From assembly GCA_025352765.1 (NCBI GenBank), contig JANXSI010000036.1, forward strand, positions 1 through 5,215: a stretch of 5,215 bases of DNA. The letters run 5' to 3'. Both the position numbers and the translations under genes were made by a program. Positions within the stretch are counted from its first letter, which is position 1. The number at the start of each line of letters is the position of its first letter. Positions 1 through 5,215 of this stretch are shown here, piece after piece. The notes beneath the pieces were generated by a model that worked only from the letters and a program-made list of their open reading frames with translations, was not told the DNA's origin and did not search any database. Source of the stretch: Devosia sp. (GTDB lineage Bacteria > Pseudomonadota > Alphaproteobacteria > Rhizobiales > Devosiaceae).

Positions 1-525
1 GACGCCAAGGCCAAGGAACTGCTGACCGAGGCCGGCTACGGCCCCGACAAGCCGATCAGCTTCACCTACATCTACAACACCTCGGTCGCGCATCAGCAGA
101 TCGCCACGGTCGTGTCGCAGATGCTCAAGGAGAAGCTCGGCATCAACATGACGCTGCAGGACATGGAGTTCGCAACGCTGCTCGACAAGCGCCACCAGCG
201 CGATTTCGACGTGGCCCGCGACGCCTGGTGCGGCGACTACAACGAGGCCTCGACCTTCGAGGGCCTGATGGACTCGACCTCCTCGCAGAACAATTCCGGC
301 TACTCGAACCCGGATGTCGACAAGTGGCTCAAGGACGCCTCGACCAGCAAGGACCCGAACGTCCAGTACAAGCAGATCGAAGAGCAGGTCCAGAAGGACG
401 TCCCGATCATCCCGATCTACTTCTACACCAAGGTGTTCCTGCAGAAGCCGACCATCAAGGGCTGGCCGTACGACAACGTCGAGCAGGTCTGGTACGGCAA
501 GGATCTCTACAAGACCGCGGAATAA
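1..525 (+). CDS. oppA: Periplasmic oligopeptide-binding protein OppA, C-terminal part (5' end outside window)
   Basis: This is the last 174 codons of a family 5 extracellular solute-binding protein (SBP_bac_5). The reading frame is open from base 1 and ends with TAA at 523-525, so the start, signal peptide and lobe I lie upstream of the window. The visible part has the usual C-terminal features of OppA: a segment reading FDVARDAWCGDYNE (fragment residues about 68-81), then a Y-S-N-P-x-V-D segment, and the late VPIIPIYFYTK strand near the end. The WC-x-DYNE stretch closely resembles enteric OppA, where this cysteine is, as I recall, in a disulfide; its partner would be upstream. The protein would bind peptides in the periplasm and deliver them to OppBC. 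It is the first gene of the visible opp operon and is followed by hairpins that may separate its expression from the rest. Family is near certain. OppA rather than another peptide-binding paralogue is inferred from the oppBCDF genes directly downstream. Confidence 0.93.
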   Translation, partial: DAKAKELLTEAGYGPDKPISFTYIYNTSVAHQQIATVVSQMLKEKLGINMTLQDMEFATLLDKRHQRDFDVARDAWCGDYNEASTFEGLMDSTSSQNNSGYSNPDVDKWLKDASTSKDPNVQYKQIEEQVQKDVPIIPIYFYTKVFLQKPTIKGWPYDNVEQVWYGKDLYKTAE

Positions 526-545
526 TCTCCGCCTGAGTTGATCCG

Positions 546-589
546 GGCCCCGCGCACAGTGCGCGGGGCCTCAGCCGTTACCGGCTTTT
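546..589 (+). terminator. Tandem hairpins in the oppA-oppB gap; partial terminator or mRNA-stabilising element
   Basis: A perfect 11-bp inverted repeat (546-556 with 560-570, loop CAG) forms a very GC-rich stem. Two bases later a second stem, AGCCG (573-577) with CGGCT (582-586) and loop TTAC, runs directly into T residues (586-589). The first stem has no T-run of its own; the second has the layout of a weak intrinsic terminator. Because oppB starts only 18 bases further on and no clear promoter is visible between them, partial termination or 3'-end protection of oppA mRNA is more likely than a full stop. This would give more binding protein than membrane components, which is the usual need of such importers. 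Structure is seen; function is inferred. Confidence 0.7.
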
Positions 590-607
590 CTGTGGAACAC
601 TGATCTA

Positions 608-1531
608 ATGCTGATTTTCATCCTCAAGCGACTGGCGATCTCGATTCCGACGCTGCTCGTCCTGATCATCGCCAGCTTCATTCTGATGAAGATCGCGCCG
701 GGCAGCCCGTTCACGGGCGAGAAGAACCTTCCGCCCGAAACGCTCAAGAACATCTTTGCCCGCTACGGCCTCGACAAGCCGCAATGGCAGCAACTGCTCG
801 AATACATCTGGAACATCGTGGCGCATTTCGATTTCGGGCCGTCGTTCAAGTACAAGGATCGCTCGGTCAACGACATCATTGCGCAGGGTTTTCCCGTCAC
901 CCTGACCTACGGCTTCTGGTCGTTCCTGCTGGCCGCCCTCGTCGGCATCGGGCTCGGCGCTGTCGCGGCCGTCAAGCAGAACAGCTGGATCGACTATCTC
1001 TCGGTTGGCGTCACCATCGGCGCGCAGGTCGTGCCGAACTTTGTGCTTGCGCCCATTCTCGTGCTGATCTTCACGCTGGGGCTGCACTGGCTGCCGGGTG
1101 GCGGCTGGAACGGCGGCAAGTGGAATTACATCATTCTGCCGGTGATCGCGCTCTCGACCACCTACATGGCCAACATCGCGCGCATCACGCGCTCGTCGAT
1201 GCTCGAAGTGTTGCACTCCAATTTCATCCGCACGGCCCGCGCCAAGGGGCTGCCGGGCTACAAGGTGGTGCTGAAGCACGCCCTCAAGCCCGCGCTGCTG
1301 CCGGTCGTGTCCTATCTGGGGCCGGTGTTCGTCGGCATGATCACCGGTTCGGTGGTGGTCGATCTCTACTTTTCCACCGGCGGCATTGGTCAGGCCTTCG
1401 TCAACAGCGCGCTCAATCGGGACTATTCCACCATCCTCGGCGTGACGATCCTCCTGGGCGCCCTTACCATTGCCGGCAATCTTGCGGTCGATATCCTCTA
1501 CGCGTGGATCGACCCCAAGATCCGCTACTAG
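608..1531 (+). CDS. oppB: Oligopeptide ABC transporter permease OppB
   Basis: This is a 307-residue inner-membrane permease, the usual length for OppB. It forms half of the channel through which peptides released by OppA cross the membrane. Predicted membrane segments lie at about residues 9-30, 101-122, 133-158, 173-191, 232-253 and 276-301. Motifs typical of OppB include APGSPFTGE (30-38), DFGPSFKYKD (75-84) and the periplasmic PGGGWNGG (163-170). The cytoplasmic EAA-type coupling loop is around 205-228 (NFIRTARAKGL then KHALKP), which docks on an ATPase subunit. The ending DPKIRY also matches enteric OppB as I remember it. The ATG at 608 is chosen because the protein then begins with the expected MLxFILKR. 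Only a weak GGAA (594-597) precedes it, so initiation may be modest. The TAG stop overlaps the ribosome binding site of oppC. OppB rather than DppB is favoured by the SPFTGE and FKYKD motifs and by gene order. Confidence 0.96.
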   Translation: MLIFILKRLAISIPTLLVLIIASFILMKIAPGSPFTGEKNLPPETLKNIFARYGLDKPQWQQLLEYIWNIVAHFDFGPSFKYKDRSVNDIIAQGFPVTLTYGFWSFLLAALVGIGLGAVAAVKQNSWIDYLSVGVTIGAQVVPNFVLAPILVLIFTLGLHWLPGGGWNGGKWNYIILPVIALSTTYMANIARITRSSMLEVLHSNFIRTARAKGLPGYKVVLKHALKPALLPVVSYLGPVFVGMITGSVVVDLYFSTGGIGQAFVNSALNRDYSTILGVTILLGALTIAGNLAVDILYAWIDPKIRY

Positions 1532-1534
1532 GAG
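1531..1534 (+). promoter_or_regulatory. Ribosome binding site of oppC, overlapping the oppB stop
   Basis: GGAG lies 8 bases before the ATG at 1543, and its first G is the last base of the oppB TAG stop. It fixes the oppC start at 1543; the same frame is open far upstream inside oppB, so an extended start must be ruled out. The arrangement suggests that ribosomes finishing oppB can re-initiate on oppC. Confidence 0.75.
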
Positions 1535-1542
1535 CGCGCGCC

Positions 1543-2472
1543 ATGCTGGCTGAAGCAAAACTGGCGACGACCACCGCCGAGTCGAGAGCCGCGCCGGCGG
1601 CCCCCAAGGGCCGCTCGCTGTGGCGCGACGCGGCATCGCGCTTCATGCGCAACCGGGCGGCGCTGATCAGCGTGATCGTGCTGGTCCTCGTGGTGCTGTT
1701 CACCTTCGTCGGACCGCTGTTCACGCAATGGTCGATCGAAAAGATCGACTGGACGGTGGTGGGCAAGGTCAAGACCCTGGGCAAGCCGCTCCTGCCGAGC
1801 GGGCACTATTTCGGCACCGACGAGGTCGGCCGCGATCTCTATTCGCGCGTCATCCAGGGCACGCAGATCTCGCTGGCGGTCGGCGTCCTCGGAGCCGCCG
1901 TGGCGGTGATCGTGGGTACGCTCTATGGCGCCATCGCCGGCTATTTCGGCGGCCGTCTCGATAGTGCCATGATGCGCTTTGTCGATATCTTCTACTCGAT
2001 CCCGTTCCTGTTCATCCTGATCCTGCTGCTGATCATGTTCGGCCGCTCGTTCGTCGTGCTGTTCATGGGCATCGGGCTGATCTCGTGGCTGGGGATGGCG
2101 CGCGTGGTGCGCGGACAGACGCTGACGCTCAAGAACCGCGAGTTCATCGAGGCGGCGGTCGCGACCGGGGTCAAGCCGCTGGCCGTGGTGTTCCGGCATA
2201 TCGTGCCGAACCTGCTCGGCATCGTGGTGGTCTATGCGACGCTGCTGATCCCCGAAATCATCCTGCTCGAGAGCTTCATCTCGTTCCTCGGTCTCGGCAT
2301 CCAGGACCCCAACACCTCGCTCGGCGCGCTGATCTCGGAAGGCGCCCGCACCATGCAGTATGGCGAACTGTGGCAGATCGGCTTTCCGCTCGGCTTCTTC
2401 GTCATCATCCTGTTCAGTTTCTTTTTTGCCGGCGACGGGCTGCGCGACGCGCTCGATCCCAAGGACCGCTGA
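1543..2472 (+). CDS. oppC: Oligopeptide ABC transporter permease OppC
   Basis: This is a 309-residue inner-membrane permease that pairs with OppB to form the peptide channel. The first 38 residues are cytoplasmic: an Ala/Pro-rich leader, then the W-R-D-A-x-x-R-F-x-x-N-R-A pattern that precedes TM1 in OppC/DppC N-terminal domains. TM1 is at about 39-60. A periplasmic section follows with FGTDEVGRD (90-98), a hallmark of this family, then membrane segments at about 109-135, 152-167, 171-188, 225-243 and 282-296. The EAA coupling loop is EFIEAAVATG (200-209) followed by RHIVPN (218-223). The C-terminus, GDGLRDALDP plus KDR, is diagnostic for the family. The start at 1543 has a good GGAG and gives a normal length. 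The stop TGA shares its last A with the ATG of oppD (TGATG), so the two are probably translationally coupled. I see no damage or missing motif. Confidence 0.96.
   Translation: MLAEAKLATTTAESRAAPAAPKGRSLWRDAASRFMRNRAALISVIVLVLVVLFTFVGPLFTQWSIEKIDWTVVGKVKTLGKPLLPSGHYFGTDEVGRDLYSRVIQGTQISLAVGVLGAAVAVIVGTLYGAIAGYFGGRLDSAMMRFVDIFYSIPFLFILILLLIMFGRSFVVLFMGIGLISWLGMARVVRGQTLTLKNREFIEAAVATGVKPLAVVFRHIVPNLLGIVVVYATLLIPEIILLESFISFLGLGIQDPNTSLGALISEGARTMQYGELWQIGFPLGFFVIILFSFFFAGDGLRDALDPKDR
2461..2465 (+). promoter_or_regulatory. Ribosome binding site of oppD within the end of oppC
   Basis: AAGGA is part of the last oppC codons and stands 6 bases before the oppD ATG at 2472. It supports that start over an upstream extension of the same frame, and shows that oppD has its own good initiation signal in addition to coupling with oppC. 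Confidence 0.75.
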
Positions 2473-3458
2473 TGACTCTTCTCGACGTCACCGATCTCTC
2501 GATCGGCTTTCACATGCCCGGCCGCGACGTGCAGGTCGTCAACCGGGTCAGCTTCTCGCTGCAGCAGGGCGAAACGCTCGCCATCGTCGGCGAAAGCGGT
2601 TCGGGCAAGACGCAGACGGCGTTCTCGCTGATCGGGCTCTTGGCCAAGAACGGCTACGCCTCGGGCAGCGTGAAGTTCGAGGGCCAGGAGCTGCTCGGCC
2701 TGCGCGAGCGCGGCCTCAACAAAGTCCGCTCGGAAAAGATCGCGATGATCTTTCAGGACCCCATGACCTCGCTCAATCCCTATATCCGGATCGGCGAGCA
2801 ACTGGTCGAGGTGCTGACGCTGCACAAAGGCATGACCCGGGCGGCGGCGCAGGCGGAATCGCTGCGCATGCTCGACGCGGTCAAGCTGCCGGACGCGCGC
2901 AACATCGCCAACCGTTTCCCGCACGAGTGCTCGGGCGGCATGCGGCAGCGCATCATGATCGCGATGGCGCTGCTCTGCCGGCCGAAACTGCTGATCGCCG
3001 ACGAGCCGACCACGGCGCTCGACGTCACGGTGCAGGCGCAGATGCTCGAGCTCTTCACGTCGCTCACCGCCGAATTCGGCACGGCGCTCATCATCATTAC
3101 GCACGACCTCGGCGTCGTTGCCGGCCTCGCCGACAAGATGCTGGTGATGTATGCGGGGCGGGCGGTCGAGACGGGGACTGTCGACGAACTGTTCTACGAT
3201 CCGCGCCACCCCTATACGCTGGGCCTGCTCAACTCGACGCCCAATGTCGAGGTCAGGACCGAGCGGCTCAACACCATCACCGGCACGCCCCCCAATCTCG
3301 AACAGCTGCCACGCGGCTGCGCCTTTCATCCGCGCTGTGCGTTCCGCTTCGAGACCTGCTTTGTCGAGACTCCGGAACTGGTGCCCTTTGGGCAGGGTGA
3401 CCGGCGCAAGGCCTGCCACTATGCCAAGCCGCTTGTCCTCGAGGAGAATGTCGCGTGA
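2472..3458 (+). CDS. oppD: Oligopeptide ABC transporter ATP-binding protein OppD
   Basis: This is a 328-residue cytoplasmic ATPase, close to the usual OppD length, that powers peptide import with OppF. Motifs in order: Walker A GESGSGKT (40-47), Q-loop Q95 in FQDPMTSLNP, ABC signature SGGMRQR (154-160), Walker B ending LIAD with catalytic E178 (LIADEP, 174-179), D-loop ALD (182-184) and switch histidine H211. The SGGMRQR form of the signature is typical of OppD/DppD; OppF/DppF carry SGGQ. The residue before the signature serine is Cys153, where Phe is more usual (HECSGG versus HEFSGG). The C-terminal oligopeptide-transporter domain (about 232-320) holds C283, C289, C296 and C315, spaced C-x5-C-x6-C-x18-C. 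In a DppD homologue such cysteines bind a [4Fe-4S] cluster. The start at 2472 overlaps the oppC stop by one base and the end overlaps oppF by four, so all three are likely made from one message. Both halves of the ATP site look functional. Confidence 0.97.
   Translation: MTLLDVTDLSIGFHMPGRDVQVVNRVSFSLQQGETLAIVGESGSGKTQTAFSLIGLLAKNGYASGSVKFEGQELLGLRERGLNKVRSEKIAMIFQDPMTSLNPYIRIGEQLVEVLTLHKGMTRAAAQAESLRMLDAVKLPDARNIANRFPHECSGGMRQRIMIAMALLCRPKLLIADEPTTALDVTVQAQMLELFTSLTAEFGTALIIITHDLGVVAGLADKMLVMYAGRAVETGTVDELFYDPRHPYTLGLLNSTPNVEVRTERLNTITGTPPNLEQLPRGCAFHPRCAFRFETCFVETPELVPFGQGDRRKACHYAKPLVLEENVA
3441..3446 (+). promoter_or_regulatory. Ribosome binding site deciding the GTG start of oppF
   Basis: GAGGAG lies 8 bases before the GTG at 3455. 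This strong site inside the end of oppD is what makes the GTG credible as the oppF start. No ATG lies nearby in the same frame: the next in-frame Met is residue 25 of the protein, inside the ABC domain. Confidence 0.75.
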
Positions 3459-4486
3459 GCCTCGAAACCGGTCCCGAACTGCTGCGCGTCGAAAATCTCA
3501 GCAAGACCTTCGAGGTCGGCGGCGGCATGTTCAAGCCGCGGCTGAAGCTGCGGGCGTTGCAGGATATCTCGTTTTCGATCCATGAGGGCGAAACGCTCGG
3601 CATCGTCGGCGAGAGCGGCTGCGGCAAGTCGACACTCGGCCGCTGCATCCTGCAATTGCTGCATCCCGAAGAGGGGCGGGTGCTGTGGCTGGGCAAAGAC
3701 CTGGTCAGCCTCGACGCCGAATCGATGCGCCAGAAGCGCCGCGACCTGCAGATCATCTTCCAGGACCCGCAGGCCTCGCTCAATCCGCGGATGACCGTCG
3801 GCGAAATCGTCGAGGATCCGCTCAAGACCTTGAGGCCCGAGCTGACCCCGGCGCAACGCCGCGTCCGCGTGCTGGCGATGATGGAAGCTGTCGGCCTCCA
3901 GTCCGAGATGATCAACCGCTATCCGCACGAGTTCTCGGGCGGGCAGGCGCAGCGCATCGGCATCGCCCGGGCGCTGATCACCGAACCCAAGCTGATCGTC
4001 TGCGACGAGCCGGTCTCGGCGCTCGACGTGTCGATCCAGGCGCAGATCCTCAACCTCCTGAGCGAGCTCAAGGACCAGTTCGGGCTGACGCTGGTGTTCA
4101 TCTCGCACAACCTCTCGGTGGTGCGGCATGTGTCCGACCGCATCCTGGTGCTTTACCTGGGGCGCATGGTCGAGCTGGCGAGCGGCGACGATCTCTACGA
4201 CGACCCCAAGCATCCCTATACCAAGGCGCTGCTGACGGCAGTGCCGATCGCCGATCCGCGGCGGGCGCGGCTGCGCAACATCGATGCCCTGAGCGGCGAA
4301 ATCCCCTCGCCGATCAATCCGCCGTCGGGCTGCACGTTCCGCACCCGCTGCCGGTTCGCCATCGGCCTTTGTGCCGAGAAGCGGCCGCTGCTCGAGACGG
4401 CCGGCGATGGGCGGCTGGTGGCGTGCCATCGCTGGCGCGAGATCGATGCCATGCCCGGGATGGAACCGAGCCCCGGGCGGAACTAG
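3455..4486 (+). CDS. oppF: Oligopeptide ABC transporter ATP-binding protein OppF
   Basis: This is a 343-residue cytoplasmic ATPase, partner of OppD. It starts with GTG in a GTGA overlap with the oppD stop. Motifs in order: Walker A GESGCGKS (52-59), Q-loop Q103 in FQDPQASLNP, signature SGGQAQR (161-167), Walker B with catalytic E185 (CDEP, 183-186), D-loop ALD (189-191) and switch histidine H218. The C-x-G-K-S Walker A and SGGQ signature are the OppF/DppF type. An insertion after the first strand (GGGMFKPRLKLRALQ, about 22-36) before the A-loop region is also typical of OppF. The C-terminal domain contains SPINPPSGC and the cysteines C293, C299, C306 and C324 (C-x5-C-x6-C-x17-C), matching the Fe-S-binding arrangement known from DppD. 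About 16 residues follow the last cysteine region, slightly longer than the enteric protein as I recall it. The gene ends one base from the oppositely directed receiver gene. I see no defect. Confidence 0.96.
   Translation: MSLETGPELLRVENLSKTFEVGGGMFKPRLKLRALQDISFSIHEGETLGIVGESGCGKSTLGRCILQLLHPEEGRVLWLGKDLVSLDAESMRQKRRDLQIIFQDPQASLNPRMTVGEIVEDPLKTLRPELTPAQRRVRVLAMMEAVGLQSEMINRYPHEFSGGQAQRIGIARALITEPKLIVCDEPVSALDVSIQAQILNLLSELKDQFGLTLVFISHNLSVVRHVSDRILVLYLGRMVELASGDDLYDDPKHPYTKALLTAVPIADPRRARLRNIDALSGEIPSPINPPSGCTFRTRCRFAIGLCAEKRPLLETAGDGRLVACHRWREIDAMPGMEPSPGRN
4453..4478 (+). other. Inverted repeat at the 3' end of oppF
   Basis: GCCCGGG (4453-4459) pairs with CCCGGGC (4472-4478) around a 12-base loop, just inside the end of oppF. 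There is no T-run after it on either strand, so it is not a standard intrinsic terminator. As the gap between the converging genes is a single base, it is the only stem near the junction that I noticed and could protect or pause the operon transcript. It may equally be a chance product of GC-rich coding sequence. Confidence 0.3.
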
Positions 4487-4487
4487 C

Positions 4488-4904
4488 TCAGGCGGACTGG
4501 CGCTCGGCCCCGGCCGCCAGCCGGATCGCTTCGAGCCTGAGGCCGATGTGGCGGGCGGTGAACGGCTTGCGGAGGAACCCGTCCACTCCCGCCTCACGTG
4601 CCGCCTCGAACAGCTCCGGTTGGCCGCCGGCGGCCATCATGACGATGGGCACCAGCCGGTTGGGATGGCCGGTGCTGCGACGCAGCGCACGGATCAATTC
4701 GAAGTCGTTCTCGGCGCCCAACTGGTCCTCGATCAGGAGCAGATCGTAGGGACGCCGGGCCAGGCTGGCTGAAAGGTGGGAAAGGTCGCCGGCTTCGTCC
4801 ACGGCGCGGACCTTGAGGCTGTGCAGCATCAGGGTGACCAGACCCGCCATGTGACTGGACGGATCGGCGACGAGGGCGCGGATTTCGGCGGGCGGGACAG
4901 CCAT
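4488..4904 (-). CDS. Single-domain, degenerate receiver (CheY-like) response regulator protein
   Basis: This 138-residue protein consists of one receiver fold and no output domain. Aligned without gaps to CheY around the active site, the expected features are recognisable: strand 1 IRALVAD (8-14), strand 3 YDLLLIE (53-59), FELIRALRR (68-76), strand 4 VPIVMMAA (85-92) and FLRKPFTA (110-117). Strand 1 keeps one acid (D14) but has Ala at 13. The phosphoacceptor Asp position is Glu59, followed by Asp60. The conserved Thr/Ser is Ala91. Only D14 and Lys113 remain of the five key residues. Similar receivers ending in an FLAKP-type motif are common in alphaproteobacteria. Normal phosphorylation is therefore doubtful. 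The ATG at 4904 is chosen because an in-frame extension to 5108 would run through the divergent promoter and into rpmJ, and the residues upstream resemble no receiver sequence. No strong ribosome binding site is visible. No kinase is adjacent, so partner and role are unknown. Confidence 0.8.
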   Translation of the reverse strand: MAVPPAEIRALVADPSSHMAGLVTLMLHSLKVRAVDEAGDLSHLSASLARRPYDLLLIEDQLGAENDFELIRALRRSTGHPNRLVPIVMMAAGGQPELFEAAREAGVDGFLRKPFTARHIGLRLEAIRLAAGAERQSA

Positions 4905-5006
4905 GCCGACATTGTGGCCGAGGTCGGTTTCGGCGCCGTTAATTCGAGCGCTGCAAGGGGACCGAACGGGCTGCCCGCATTTCCCCGTCCGGCGGGGTCC
5001 GAAAGC

Positions 5007-5035
5007 GTTGACAGAGGCCGGTTTTGTCTCTATTT
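5007..5035 (+). promoter_or_regulatory. Sigma-70-type promoter of rpmJ
   Basis: GTTGAC (5007-5012, reading TTGACA from 5008) is separated by 17 bases from CTATTT (5030-5035). This matches the alphaproteobacterial housekeeping pattern CTTGAC-N17-CTATAT at ten of twelve positions. Transcription would begin near 5041-5044, giving a leader of about 46-49 bases before the rpmJ ATG. It is the best promoter match I found in the 185-bp intergenic region, and it points toward rpmJ. Start point is inferred. Confidence 0.7.
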
Positions 5036-5050
5036 CACCGCCAATCCAAG

Positions 5051-5070
5051 GGCGCGCGGCGCCTCTTTTT
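5051..5070 (+). terminator. Terminator-like hairpin in the rpmJ leader; possible attenuator
   Basis: GGCGC (5051-5055) pairs with GCGCC (5059-5063) around a GCG loop, and five T residues follow at 5066-5070 after two spacer bases. A G-U pair (5050 with 5064) could extend the stem. It lies between the putative promoter and the rpmJ ribosome binding site, and no plus-strand gene ends just upstream, so it is not the terminator of another gene. It could cause premature termination or affect translation of rpmJ. The stem is short, so its strength is uncertain. Confidence 0.5.
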
Positions 5071-5076
5071 GTTCCT

Positions 5077-5082
5077 AGAAGG
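5077..5082 (+). promoter_or_regulatory. Ribosome binding site of rpmJ
   Basis: AGAAGG ends 7 bases before the ATG at 5090. It selects this start over an in-frame upstream TTG (5024), which would overlap the promoter and add 22 residues not found in L36. Confidence 0.75.
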
Positions 5083-5089
5083 TTGCCCG

Positions 5090-5215
5090 ATGAAAGTCCG
5101 CAATTCACTGAAGGCCTTGATGACGCGTCACCGCGCCAACAAGCTCGTGCGCCGCCGTGGCCGCGTTTACATCATCAACAAGATCGACAAGCGCTTCAAA
5201 GCCCGCCAGGGCTGA
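5090..5215 (+). CDS. rpmJ: 50S ribosomal protein L36 (bL36), zinc-free long form
   Basis: This 41-residue, very basic protein is a component of the large ribosomal subunit that binds 23S rRNA late in assembly. The sequence begins MKVRNSLKAL, contains VRRRGRVYIINK and ends with RFKARQG, the pattern of the 41-residue L36 of alphaproteobacteria. The short zinc-ribbon form has about 37-38 residues with a CxxC...C...H site. This protein has no cysteine at all, so it is a C-minus form that cannot bind zinc in the usual way. In alphaproteobacteria this form is, to my knowledge, normally the main or only L36, so it need not be a zinc-starvation paralogue. It stands alone with its own promoter and leader, away from the large ribosomal protein operons, and diverges from the receiver gene. 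The TGA stop is the last codon of the window; the protein is complete. Confidence 0.96.
   Translation: MKVRNSLKALMTRHRANKLVRRRGRVYIINKIDKRFKARQG

Noticed and set aside
784..1542. Upstream extension of the oppC frame into oppB
   Set aside because: The extra residues are R/A/G-rich out-of-frame translation of oppB, while the ATG at 1543 has a ribosome binding site and gives a normal OppC length.
605..1636. Minus-strand open frame of 343 codons opposite oppB
   Set aside because: It mirrors oppB in the codon-biased antisense frame; the protein is rich in R, D, E, H and Q with no recognisable domain, and a strong permease gene occupies the plus strand.
2232..3419. Minus-strand open frame of 395 codons opposite oppD
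   Set aside because: It has the same antisense codon-bias pattern, with low-complexity R/E/D/H composition and no motif; OppD motifs are intact on the other strand.
3419..4597. Minus-strand open frame of 392 codons opposite oppF, running into the receiver gene
   Set aside because: It is a shadow of oppF in a GC-rich genome. It overlaps two well-supported genes and shows no recognisable family.
4950..4968. TTGCA on the minus strand upstream of the receiver gene, considered as a sigma-54 promoter
   Set aside because: The GG upstream is about 9 bases from the GC instead of the required 12, so the -24/-12 spacing is wrong. I found no other convincing promoter for this gene.
4983..4997. CCCCG/CGGGG stem just upstream of the rpmJ -35 box
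   Set aside because: It is a short 5-bp stem with no T-run on either strand. It could be an operator-like site, but nothing else supports this in so GC-rich a region.
4776..5078. Plus-strand open frame of 100 codons across the receiver gene and the intergenic region
   Set aside because: Its first part is antisense to the receiver gene, its end covers the rpmJ promoter and leader, and it shows no domain.
4905..5108. N-terminal extension of the receiver gene to an ATG at 5108
   Set aside because: It would cross the rpmJ promoter and overlap rpmJ itself, and the residues do not resemble a receiver or a membrane or signal segment.

Overview
The window is GC-rich with strong third-position G/C bias. 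It looks like a chromosomal piece of an alphaproteobacterium, probably Hyphomicrobiales (Devosia/rhizobial relatives). The main clues are a 41-residue, cysteine-free ribosomal protein L36, a promoter fitting the alphaproteobacterial CTTGAC-N17-CTATAT pattern, and a single-domain receiver protein of a style common in that class. The order-level assignment is inference from remembered sequences, not a search.

Layout: positions 1-4486 (+) hold an oligopeptide ABC importer operon in the classic order oppA (3' end only), oppB, oppC, oppD, oppF. An 82-bp gap with two hairpins separates oppA from oppB. From oppB onward the genes are packed tightly: 11 bp between oppB and oppC, a TGATG junction for oppC/oppD, and a GTGA junction for oppD/oppF. 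A single-domain, degenerate receiver (CheY-like) gene lies on the minus strand (4488-4904), tail to tail with oppF and only one base away. A 185-bp divergent intergenic region follows. It carries a good promoter and a terminator-like hairpin in the short leader of rpmJ (5090-5215, +), which encodes L36 and ends exactly at the window edge.

How the genes work together: OppA captures peptides in the periplasm. OppB and OppC form the inner-membrane channel, and OppD and OppF are the paired ATPases that drive uptake. All key ATPase motifs are intact in both subunits, and both end in the four-cysteine C-terminal domain typical of peptide-importer ATPases. The receiver protein and L36 are unrelated to peptide uptake as far as can be seen.

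Nothing here amounts to a clearly new multi-gene system. The points most worth a second look are the receiver domain, which has lost most of its phosphorylation residues, and the possible attenuator in front of rpmJ. The long antisense reading frames opposite the opp genes look like by-products of codon bias.
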